Of a DNA stretch of 64,000 bases, positions 1 through 9,742 are shown piece by piece. The DNA comes from Ricinus communis (lineage: Eukaryota > Streptophyta > Magnoliopsida > Malpighiales > Euphorbiaceae). The position numbers and the translations under genes were made by a program. Numbering within the stretch: position 1 is the first letter of the stretch; every line of letters begins with the position of its first letter. Location: positions 29,874,362 through 29,938,361 of the forward strand of contig NC_063257.1 in assembly GCF_019578655.1 (NCBI RefSeq). Reading direction: 5' to 3'. Under the pieces are notes generated by a model. The model was not told the DNA's origin. It ran no database searches and saw nothing but the letters and a program-made list of their open reading frames with translations.

Positions 1-107
1 CTCTCAACAAAAATTCAGTTCCTGGTGAGCTGCTGCTTAGTTTGCCCAGTTGTGCTTCATTTTTCTACTCATTTGCTTTACTGCAACTAAATAATTGAAT
101 TCTACAG

Positions 108-382
108 GGGATAAGAGTGCTCTAGTTCCAGGTGGGATTCGCATTGGATCACCTGCCATGACTACTAGGGGTTTTACAGAGAGAGAATTTATAGCAACTG
201 CTGATTTTATACACGAGGGTGTGCAGATAACTACTGAAGCTAAAAAATCAGTATCAGGATCAAAGCTTCAAGATTTCATGAAGTTGGTTGCTTCTCCTGA
301 TTTCTCATTGGCGAGTGAAGTGTCCGATCTTCAAACAAGAGTTGAAGCCCTGGCAACCCAATTCTCGATACCCGGAGTATAA
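108..382 (+). CDS. SHM3: Serine hydroxymethyltransferase, plastid type, last exon (gene starts left of window)
   Basis: This exon encodes the C-terminal end of serine hydroxymethyltransferase, the PLP enzyme that interconverts serine and glycine with tetrahydrofolate. The exon follows a splice acceptor (ACAG, AG at 106-107) and begins with two bases completing a glycine codon. It continues as GDKSALVPGGIRIGSPAMTT, the strongly conserved SHMT stretch, and stops with TAA at 380-382. The tail with EGVQITTEAKK, GSKLQDF and the final IPGV resembles plastid SHM3-type proteins more than mitochondrial or cytosolic ones, as recalled from the family. About 91 residues are present and no lesion is visible. 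Bases 1-107 are the end of the preceding intron. The isoform assignment is an inference. Confidence 0.9.
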
Positions 383-838
383 CTGTTTTGCCCGGACTAC
401 ATACCAATCACAGTTATTAACGCCTGGAATATGAATTATTATTAGGTTTAATGAAAGCTAATTATAGGGTGTCTCTCGACAAGTTCTTTTCATAATCATG
501 TAAGAACATTTGTCCGAAAGTGTAGGAATGTACGAGAAATCTTTTTTATGTGCGTCCATTTTCTTTCCTTCTTTTTATATTGGGTAATACATGACCTAAT
601 TATTAAAATTTAATAATCAAAAGAATTTGTTGAATAAGCTTTAAACTAAACTTACCATATTAGTAAAGATAAATTGATATATTGATAACTATGTCATAAT
701 AATGATGGATTCGTCAAACCAGTAATTTGCTATTTTTATTCTTAATTGACTAGCGGTGCTAATTCTTAAAGCAATAATATAAAAACTTCGTTCTCCTAAA
801 TATTTCAAAAGAAAAAGCATTTTATATTAATAGAGAAA

Positions 839-875
<37 letters not shown>

Positions 876-2509
876 TTTAGAAGTCTTCAAATCAAGATTT
901 TAAAAGTCTTCAACCAACAATTTTAGAGAATAATAAACCCAATTTGACAAAAAAGAAGAACAATATAGGTTTAATTATTTAATTAAATCCTGAATAATAT
1001 AGACTTAATTATTAATTAAATTCTGAATTTTATATTTTTTAATAATTTTACTCAATTGTTTTAAAATTTTAAAATAAATACCTATACTTTCAATTTATTT
1101 TCAAAAACACTTTTCAAAAGTAGTTTTTAAAATTTTACAATGAGAAAAATGATGTTACAAATGAATTCTGCTTACTAATATAAAAATTAATGAATTAATA
1201 AAAAATTGTTATATATAAATATAAAATATGTGAAAGAAAGTACATATGTGAAATTTCTAATGGTCATATTATTAAGTTTATAATAAATTATTTTTGTTTA
1301 TTCATAATTGTTATTTTTTTAATAAGCATAATCGACTCGCACGTCATCTCTTTTATTTTAATATTTCAAAAATTGTTATCGGAAAGTATTTTTAAAAAAA
1401 ATTAAATGAACGGATATATGTTTAAAAATTTTAAAATAATTAGATAAAATTGTTAAAAAGTATAAAGTTCAAAATTTCATTTGTAATTAGGCCAACAATA
1501 TATGAATTTTGACAAAAAGTTGCTGGCTTCGATTTGGATTTGCGAGCATGCCGCATGTGTGTGGTACACGAACCGTATTTGAATTTTATATTTCTGAATT
1601 TTAATCAAATGCTTGTGAGTTTTCAAATATCTTTCAGCCACTATTTGTTTGAATACTCTACTAAATGGATATAAATGACTGTAAATTTGAATAAAAAGTG
1701 CTAGAATAATATTGTTTAGTTTTAAAGTACAAAAAAAGCTTGATTGCATAAAGAAAATAGAGAGAAAACTATATGCTTGAAATTGTCTGAATTGTTTGTG
1801 TTGTGTTGTTGTCCCTGTCCTCTTGCTTCTTTCTTTTTTTATTTCCTGTGTATTTTCTAACTCTCATCAAGGATAAAAGTGTAGCTTGAAATTAACTGTC
1901 CATATAATACATGTACGCCTACTATGAAGCTCAAATTCCATAACTGTTACAGAAGGAGTTTCAAACAAAATTTTATTTGAATTTCTTTTTCTCCATATCA
2001 AAAAATTAACTACTATCCGAATAAGCGTTACCCACTACTTTAATTAAAAATAATTATTTTAATTAAATCCTTTTATCAAGAATTGGGCTTAATTTAGACC
2101 TCACTTAATAATTATTTATGGCTAAATTTATGGTGTAAGCAAAAGCGTAGAAAGAGTTTATAATGATCATAATTTTGCTTAATAAAGCAGTTATCTTAAC
2201 TCTAATTTGAGAAATAAATTCGAAAATAAAATAATTTTATATAATGAATATTAAAGCAAAATATATAATATATCTTACTTTAAACTAATATTCCTTATAG
2301 ATAAACTTAGAATCTTAAGAAACAATTTTCTAATTATCTAACTATTATAAGAATAGACTACCACTTTTTTTAAATATAATCCTAAATTAAGCTAATGGAA
2401 TAAAAATACAGGTATTTAAAATATTAAAAGGTAAATCATAAATCCCATTGTAGCAAAAGAAAATTACAGAGTAGGGCATCAAATAATCAGCAGTAAACCT
2501 ACGCCCTAT
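383..2509. other. 3' UTR of SHMT gene and AT-rich intergenic DNA
   Basis: The first roughly 200 bases after the SHMT stop are the likely 3' UTR. The rest is AT-rich intergenic sequence with no open frame I can recognise. A TTA microsatellite lies at 841-875. Confidence 0.6.
841..875. repeat. (TTA)n microsatellite
   Basis: About eleven perfect TTA units are visible. Confidence 0.95.
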
Positions 2510-2652
2510 TTGTTCAAAAAAAACCGGTGCCGTTTCTTCACTTCTTTTATGTCGTTTCTACTACAAACACAAAAAAAGGAAAACAGTCTACTTCGTGTCT
2601 CCGGCCGCATCACCAAACTCGGTAGTCTCTTTGGCCTCGGTATACAGGTATG
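2510..2652 (+). other. Possible noncoding 5' exon of the DUF1764 gene
   Basis: This stretch is richer in GC than its surroundings and ends in TATACAG followed by GTATG, a good splice donor. It is followed by a solo LTR, then about 167 bases of T-rich intron-like sequence, then a copia element, then the DUF1764 ATG at 9373, which is preceded by a plausible acceptor (TTTGGTAG). The order suggests a 5' UTR exon whose intron was enlarged by two insertions. No coding sequence is evident, so this is inference only. Confidence 0.35.
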
Positions 2653-3987
2653 TGATGTGTCTTTTTTTAGTATTCACAAGTTTACGAACCATTTCTATAG
2701 TAAGGGTAAGTTCACCACGATGTCGATCTCTCAAGGAACTATGATGCCACTTATTATAAAGACTAATTATCAACACAAAACAATAAAAGTAAATCTAAAC
2801 ACTCTAAATCAGTATGTTAAGAGAGTAACATTTATAAAATAAAATAACTAAACAATAAATAAATATGCAATGCAAATGCAAATGCTTATGATCTAAAACT
2901 ATATACTAAAGATAGTATTTATTCTAACCATTTACTTAGTAATCTCCTTGTTTACTTTAAGCTTAAATCTAATGAATGAGACGGTGATTTGCCTTTTTTC
3001 CTAAATCACTCAAGCTAATAATGCAACCTAAGTTTCTTATACCAACATAGATTAAAGTAAAGATAATGTTTATAATACTTTTGAACCTAAAGATTTTCAT
3101 AACAATTACTATTGCTAAATTAATATGATGGTTAACTAACAATAATAACTGAAACTAATAAAAATATGAAGATACAGAAATCATTCATTAAATAAATAAA
3201 TAACAAGGTTCATACAAAAGTAAAAAGACTAAACTAAATACTTTTGAAAACTAGCCTAACATATTTAATCCAATGATCATTGTATTAAATAGGAAGATAA
3301 AAAATAAGAAAGTAAAAACTCCTTCTAGATCAAGGATTTCTTCAAGTAGGAAGAAGATTGGTAATCAGTCTCCACTTCTTGAAAAGCTCCTTAGATCCTA
3401 AAAAGAGTAATGAAAACTAAAACTAAATGTTTATGAAGAACTGTAGAGAATTATGGAGAAAATAATTATGGCGGTGTAGAGAGCGGGTAGGAGAAAACTC
3501 CCCCCCCCCCCCCCCCCCCCCCCCCTTCTTTTTCTTCACTCCTTTCTCTTTTCTTTTTTCACCTCCTTTCTTAAGGATTTGCAGAGATTTATATAGAGGA
3601 GAGTCATCCTCTAAATAAATCTCTCTAGAGATGAGTATAGTAATATAAGTCTATCTAATAGATAAAATTTTAAGTATCTTAATCTCCACCAAATACTATC
3701 TCATAAATAACTCTTAACATAATTCCTAATAATTATACAAAATGACTAAAATGTCCCTTGGGCCTTATAATTAGCAGTCTATGCGTCTTAATCTTGGGCT
3801 TTAACACGAATATGTCCTATTAAGCTTCTTTTAGCTCCATATTTTTCTCTTTTTGTCAATATTCCTGAAAATAAACAATTAAGCTTAAGTGAGACAAAAA
3901 TACATATTTTCACCATTTTATATATAGAAATATATCATTAAAGCTCTAAAATACCCTTAAATATCTATACATAATTTGGACCGATCA
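2653..3987 (-). mobile_element. Solo LTR, same family as the element at 57.4-64 kb
   Basis: Read on the - strand this is a complete LTR, from TGATCGGTCC at 3987 to a terminal CATCA at 2653. It aligns along its length with the 57374-58648 LTR. Shared blocks include a segment about growing cattle-like low-complexity AT runs, the GACATTTTAGTCATTTTGTA block near 3740-3760, and the segment near 2695-2740 that matches 58560-58620. Flanking five-mers are GTATG (2648-2652) and GTATA (3988-3992), a target duplication with one mismatch. There is no internal domain on either side, so it is a solo LTR. It carries a 26-base C run at 3500-3525. Confidence 0.85.
3500..3525. repeat. Poly-C tract (26 C) inside the solo LTR
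   Basis: This is a G run in LTR orientation. The related LTRs have only short G-rich patches at the same place (near 57825 and 63834), so the run expanded in this copy. Confidence 0.9.
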
Positions 3988-4154
3988 GTATATGTCTATA
4001 TAATTTTTGTTTTGTTTAGTTTCTTAATGTAAGGATACTTTTATTCGCATGGAATTGTTGTTTGATTTTGAGTTTCCGGCTTTATTTAGCTTGTTTCTAC
4101 GTTAGATGTCGATATTCAAGTTTTAGCTGTCAATTAAGTTTTGATTTCCGAGAA
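3988..4154 (+). other. Intron-like sequence between two insertions
   Basis: About 167 bases of T-rich sequence separate the solo LTR from the copia element. It fits the first intron of the DUF1764 gene. No coding potential was recognised. Confidence 0.35.
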
Positions 4155-4522
4155 TGTAAGAAATTAACGATTCATATGATTAATGATAAGATATTAGTGA
4201 TTAAATTCTATTGGTTAATGAAATGTTGTGAATTGAATAGTTATAAGTATTGATAAATGTTATGATATGAAGGATTGTAACAATTGGTGCTTTGATGGAA
4301 AGCCATTATTAGTCTATAAATAAGACTTGGCCCTTTTCTTACCCATGTCATAATAAATTATAGTAAATACGAAAACTAAAAGATTATAGTATCCGTCAGT
4401 AAGATAATGGGAAAAGGGAAAAAAATCACACTCTATTAAATATGGATCAATGTATGTTTTCTTTCTTCTATTTAATGATAAAAAATATAAAGTTCTAGAT
4501 TAATGAGATATTATAGTTTACA
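4155..4522 (+). repeat. 5' LTR of the copia element
   Basis: It begins TGTAAGAAATTAACG and ends in TTTACA. It contains a TATA box (CTATAAATAAG, about 4314-4324), the likely promoter of the element. Confidence 0.8.
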
Positions 4523-4536
4523 TGTGGTACCAGAGC

Positions 4537-4961
4537 ATGATTTAAGAAATCATATTTTGCCATAATTTTGTTGGATTGTTGTGGATGCATGTAAGAATTA
4601 ATTCTTATTTTAGCAAATAAAGTTTATTTAATTAATTTTACATGGTTTTTATTAAATATTAAGGTTTTTGATTGAGATTTTAGGATTGTTTTAAAAAGAC
4701 AATATTTAATTTCTATATCTTATATTTTTCTTGAACTTTATTACACTATTTGATTTTTGGGAAGAAAGTTACGCGCATGAAATGGTAGCGCACATGTACT
4801 CTTAATTCTGATTTTAAGGAAAAAGGGCCAGTTTGGCCCCTACAGTTTCGTTTTTTTGCCAGATTGTCTATAAAGTTTATATTCTTCCTATTAAGTCTGA
4901 AATAATTTACAATTTCATCCTAATAAAAAAACTTTTAATCCAGATTCATCCTTAATTCTTG

Positions 4962-5028
<67 letters not shown>

Positions 5029-5560
5029 GTAGTTAATGGTTAATTGAAATTAAGTTAAATATTTAATGAAAATAGATATATTATTTAAATATATTATTGT
5101 AAACTTTTGAAATTTATATTAAGAACCATTTGCTTGTCACTAAAGTGACCAAATTTTTAAAGTAAATAAATTTTAAATTATAGATTATAATTTTGAATTA
5201 CTCATAAATTTTATGTTTAAAATGACATTACGATTTTTTGTGTACTTATGGGCAAATTAAAATTTATCATTATAAGATATTTAGGGATCAATCCAAAGGT
5301 TGATTAATTATTTTATAACTGATAAACTTAATTGTGGTAGTTAATATGTTATACTAATTTTATTTTTATATATCCAAAGATAGAAAAGTAAATTTAGTTA
5401 TGCATATATAATTTACATAAGTATATCTTAGTATCACCCGAAGGAGACTTTGATATATTATGTTTATATTTGAATTTATGGAATAAATATTATGAATCAA
5501 AGTATTAATATATGAGTACTTTATGTTATTTTTATTTGAAATATTTGTACCCGTTTCTCT
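4537..5560 (+). other. Copia untranslated leader with a long (TA)n tract
   Basis: About 1 kb lies between the primer site and the first gag-like codons. It is AT-rich and holds a 60-base TA microsatellite (4966-5025). No ORF was recognised. Part of it may be a secondary insertion. Confidence 0.5.
4966..5025. repeat. (TA)n microsatellite
   Basis: An uninterrupted AT dinucleotide run. Confidence 0.95.
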
Positions 5561-5562
5561 TT

Positions 5563-6350
5563 ATTCACATGCTTCATCTATTCCATTATTTAACGATTTG
5601 AACTTCTCTGATTGGTGTGAATAAGTTCAGTTTCACTTAGGTTTATAGATCTTGATTTGACACTTCAAATTGAGAAACCTGCTCTACTAATACTGATGAA
5701 AGTAGCAATGAAGAAAAAACTTTATATAAAGCTTGGGAAGATTGAACAGATTAAGCTTAATGTTTATGTGAATGACTGTTAAAACAACTTAAAGAGTACA
5801 ATTCCTAAAACTGACAGTGCTAAGGAATTTAAAAATCTTATTGAGGAACGTTCTCAAACAATTGATAAGTCACTTGCTGGCACATTAATGATAATTTTAC
5901 CAACATGAAATATGATGGTTCACGTGCCATGCATGAGCAAGTTCTTGAAATGACTACCTTAGCGGCAAAATTAAAGCCCTTAGAAATGAATGTGGATGAG
6001 TATTTTCTAGTACAGTTCATACTGAACTCCTTGCCTACTAAACAATATGGTCCATTCCAAATGAATTATAACACTTTAAAGAATAAATGGAATGTAAATG
6101 AATTGACCAGTATGCTTGTTCAAGAGAAGACAAGATTAAAGAATCAAAGAGCTCATTCAGTTCATCTCTTAAGTCATCAAGAAGCTTGAAAGAGTTACAA
6201 AAAGAAAGGTGGAAAGAGCAAGAAGAAATGTTTACATAACCTGAATGAATCTTTTAAGACTGCTCACAAGAAGGAACATGAGAGTGTTAAGTGTCACTTA
6301 TATGATAAAGTCAGACACTTAAAGAAGGATTGCATGAAACGTAAAGCTTA
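5563..6350 (+). pseudogene. Copia gag remnant (UBN2-type gag and zinc knuckle)
   Basis: The frame is broken by stops, but the Ty1/copia gag is recognisable. An RSQTIDKSLAGT-like segment near 5850-5890 is followed by MKYDGSRAMHEQVLEMTTLA (from 5905), then FLVQFILNSLPTKQYGPFQ and NELTSMLVQEKTRLK, the usual order of the gag_pre/UBN2 region. Near 6290-6335 a zinc-knuckle-like segment (KCHLYDKVRHLKKDC) has lost the second cysteine of CCHC. The capsid-like protein would package the element RNA; this copy cannot. Confidence 0.75.
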
Positions 6351-6378
6351 GTTCGAAAAGAAAGGTAAGCATTATGCT

Positions 6379-6940
6379 TTGGTATGTTTTGAATCAAATT
6401 TTATTGAATTTTCGCATAATATTTGGTGGATTGATTTTGGTTCTATTACCCTTCTTTCTAAAACGATGCAGGGATTTCTTATGATCCAAACCATAAGGCC
6501 AAACGAAAGGTTTGTCTTCATGGGAAATCGAAAGAAAGCTTCTATTGAAGGAATTGGCACTTATCGTTTAATTTTAGATACAGGACATTATTTGGATTTA
6601 TTTCAAACTCTTTATGTATCCACATTTTCCCGCAACTTAATTTTCTTATCGAAATTTGATATAGCGGGATTTTATTTTAAGTTTGGTTCTGGATCTTTAA
6701 CTTTATTTAAGAATAATAATATTATTGGTTCTAGATTGTTATGTGATGGTCTCTACAAGCTTAAACTTGATAAATCTTTTATTGAGACATTAGTGACCTT
6801 GCATCATAATGTTGGTACTAAATGTAGTCAATAAAAGTACTGCTTACTTGTGGCATAAATGTTTGGGACATATATCCAAAGAAAGGATACAAAGATTAGT
6901 AAGGAATGAAATAGAGTTAAAATCTATGGATCAAAATCAA
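6379..6940 (+). pseudogene. Copia protease and pre-integrase remnant
   Basis: The longest open stretch (6379-6834) contains WWIDFGSITLLSKTMQGF, matching the copia protease region where D-S/T-G carries the catalytic aspartate. Here the motif reads DFG, so the active site is altered. GNRKKASIEGIGTYRLILDT and LYVSTFSRNLIFLSKFD follow as in the family. After a TAA at 6832-6834, a degraded LWHKCLGHISKERIQRL segment (about 6845-6900) is the GAG-pre-integrase zinc region. The integrase core that should follow is absent and RT begins at about 6945. Confidence 0.75.
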
Positions 6941-6944
6941 GTCT

Positions 6945-8400
6945 GAGACCTCATTGAGTTGCTTGAAGGATGTAAAAAGATTGAATACAAATGGGTTTTT
7001 AAAACCAAACGTGATTCAAAAGATACAAAGCCAGATTTGTTGCCAAAGGTTTTACTCAGAAAAGTGGCATTAATTACAAAGAGACTTTTTTACCAATGTC
7101 TAAAAAAGATTCTCTTAGAATCATTATGGCTTTAGTGGCTCATTATGATTTAGAGCTACATCAAATGGGTATCAAAACCGCTTTTCTTAATGAAAATTTG
7201 GAAGAAGAAGTTTATATGGATCAATTTGAGGTTTTTCAATTAAGAAAAAGGATCATATGGTGTGTAAACTAAAGAAATCAATATACGGACTTAAACAAGC
7301 TTCCCGTCAATGGTATATTAAGTTTAATGATATCATTACTTCTTTTGGTTTCAAGAAAATATCGTTGATTGGTGTATATATATGAAAATCAGTGGGAGCA
7401 AGTTTATTTTTCTTGTTCTGTATGTTGATGATATTTTACTTGCTGCTAATTATCTTGATTTGCTACATGAAATTAAAAAATATCTCTCTAATAATTTTGA
7501 AATGAAGGATATGGGAGAAGCCATATATATGATAGGAATAAAAATATCCATGATAGTTCACAAGGATTATTGGGCTTATCTCAAAAGATTTATATTAATA
7601 AAATTTTAGAGAGATTTAAAATAGACAAATACTTAGCAGGGATAATTCCAATTCAAAAGGGGGATAAATTTAATCTTATGCAATGTCTGAAAAATGAATT
7701 GGATCTAGAATAAATGAAGAACATTCCTTATGCATCTGTTGTTGGGAGTTTAATGCATGCTCAAACTTGTACCAGAATGGACATTAGTTTTGATGTCGGA
7801 TTACTGGGCAGATATCAAAGTAATCCATGATTAGATCACCAGAAGGATGCAAAGAAAATTTTTAAATACTTGCAAGAAACAAAGGATCATATGCTCACTT
7901 ATAGAAGATCCAAGCACCTTGAGGTGATTGGATATTTAGATTCAGATTTTGCTGGATGTGTTGATACAAGAAAATCAACATTTGACTACTTATTCCTATT
8001 AGCTGAAGGACCAATATTATGGAAGAGTGTGGAGCAGTATGTTATTGCTGCATCCACTATGAAGGCTGAGTTTATAGCTTGCTCAACCGTTCATGGATTA
8101 CGGCTACGAAATTTTATTTCAGGACTTGAAATTGTCGATAGTATAGCCAGGCCACTAAAAATTTGTTGTGATGATTCTGCAGCAGTTTTCTTTTCTAAAA
8201 ATGACAAGTATTCTAAGGGTGCTAAGTATATGGAGATAAAATATTTTATCGTTAAAAAATAAGTTCAGAAACAAAGAGTGGCAATTGAACATATTAGCAC
8301 AAATCTTATGATTGTAGATTCTTTAATAAAAGGATTACTGCCCAAAATATTTAATGAACATGTTATAAGAATGAACATTTTTAGACGTTATTACTAGTAT
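6945..8400 (+). pseudogene. Copia reverse transcriptase and RNase H remnant
   Basis: The RT begins with LIELLEGCKKIEYKWVFKTK and continues through several frames. The catalytic YVDD is intact within FLVLYVDDILLA (about 7410-7445). The downstream KKYLSNNFEMKDMGEAIYM block follows, then a DISFDVG and LGRYQSNP segment near 7785-7830. The RNase H frame (7870-8262) shows LEVIGYLDSDFAGCVDTRKS and STMKAEFIACSTVHGLRLRN, with the copia RNase H D and E residues. Multiple stops (for example TAA near 7712 and TGA near 7829) show it is dead. Confidence 0.85.
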
Positions 8401-8768
8401 TATATCAAGTTTATTTTAAGTTTATACATTTGACACTTTGAGCTCAATTATGTGTTTCTGATTTTCCTGTTTTCTATTTGGTATACATAATTGCTTTAGA
8501 GTAATATTGACAGGAATAATCTTGAAATAAAAACACTAATGTTGGACCATTAATGTTATCTTTATTAAAGATCATGTTAACTTGAGAATTAGTGTTGTGG
8601 TACATGGAAGGAATATGTCGATAAAATGACATACGACCGCTATGACCCGCATTAATATTTCTACTTAATAATGATATTATATCGTAGCCAATGTAAAAAA
8701 GAAAAAATTTAACATTAATTTTTTTGCACTTTATATTCTTATTAAATCATATGAGCCAAGTGGGAGAA

Positions 8769-9078
8769 TATAAGAAATTGATGACTCATATAATTATAAT
8801 AAGATATTAGTGATTAAGTTCTATTGGTTAATGAAAAGTTGTAAATTGAATAGTTATGACTATTGATGACTCATATAATTATAATAAGAGTTGGTCCTCT
8901 CTCTGCCCATATCATAAAAAATTATAGCAAATACAAAAACTAAAAAATTAGAATATCCATCAATAAGATAAGGGGAAAAGAGAGAGAAATTACACTTTAT
9001 TAAACATATATCAATATATGTTTTCTTTCTTCTATTTAATGGTAAAAAATATAAAATTCCAGATCATTATTGTTTGCA
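8769..9078 (+). repeat. 3' LTR of the copia element
   Basis: It matches the 5' LTR but begins TATAAG instead of TGTAAG and lacks an internal block of about 60 bases. It ends in TTTGCA, aligned with TTTACA of the 5' copy. Confidence 0.75.
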
Positions 9079-9372
9079 AAGAACTCTAGCTCCTTTACTA
9101 TTCCACTCGCACACACACATATATATATGTATAAATTCTAGCATTGTTATGTTGTTAGATCAACTTGATGCAATAGTCTCATTTTCCTAATAGAAAACTC
9201 GATTTTAACTTTCCTCGTTTCTATACTTTCTAGCAAAATTTTGGTTGCATTTGTAATTTTTTTGGGTTAATTTTACATGTGCATAAATTTGCAATTACCA
9301 AGAGAAGTTTAATTTATATGTTATTGTTGCCGATTAATTTATTCATTGGTTGGAATATTTGGTAGTTTCAAA

Positions 9373-9742
9373 ATGACAAAAAGGAAATCTTCAAAGGCAA
9401 TTAAGCCCACAGGAGATGAGCCAACTATTATATAACCCGGAAAGCCCCCTTCAATGTCGAAGAAGGAACCCCAGTAATGAGATTGATGAAATCTTTGCTG
9501 GAAAGAAGATGAAGAAACCTGAACAGCAAAAGAATGACAATGCTGATGAAGATAAAGAAGCTGAGAAACCGAAATCGATGAAGAAAGAAAAGAAGAAGAA
9601 GAAGAATGTACAAGGTAACGAGGGAAGATGGATCCACCTTCTAAACCTCGGAGGATGGTTTCATTATGAGGAATTGGTTATTAGCAGCTCCAATGCTGGA
9701 GGTACCCCACTTTGCCCATTTGATTGTGAGTGTTGCTTTTGA
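9373..9742 (+). pseudogene. DUF1764-family protein, frameshifted pseudogene
   Basis: Small eukaryotic DUF1764 proteins have a basic N-terminus, an EIDEIF motif, a lysine-rich middle and the C-terminal signature AGGTPLCPFDC.CCF. All are present. ATG at 9373 opens MTKRKSSKAIKPTGDEPTII, which hits TAA at 9433-9435. The frame then reads MSKKEPQ before shifting to NEIDEIFAGKKMKKPE (from 9478). A run of lysines follows, and the last 16 residues SNAGGTPLCPFDCECCF are intact before TGA at 9740-9742. Between them the SKPRR segment and the segment that should read as a Tyr/Glu-rich TEEELG block sit in different frames with small deletions. A separate upstream ATG at 9416 keeps the 3' frame open for 108 residues, but its first part is out of frame. 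The function of the family is not known. Confidence 0.75.

Larger units (their letters stand above)
4155..9078 (+). mobile_element. Degenerate Ty1/copia retrotransposon with both LTRs
   Basis: The LTRs are 4155-4522 and about 8769-9078. The 3' copy has lost about 60 bases. A primer site TGGTACCAGAGC (4525-4536), close to the tRNA-iMet type, lies two bases after the 5' LTR. The domain order gag, protease, RT, RNase H is that of copia. The integrase is missing between the pre-integrase zinc region and RT. The purine-rich AAGTGGGAGAA precedes the 3' LTR. Flanks are GAGAA (4150-4154) and AAGAA (9079-9083), a target duplication with one mismatch. Many stops and frameshifts make it inactive. Confidence 0.88.

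Noticed and set aside
1477..1749. 90-codon open frame on the - strand
   Set aside because: Low-complexity composition, no motif, no splice or promoter context.
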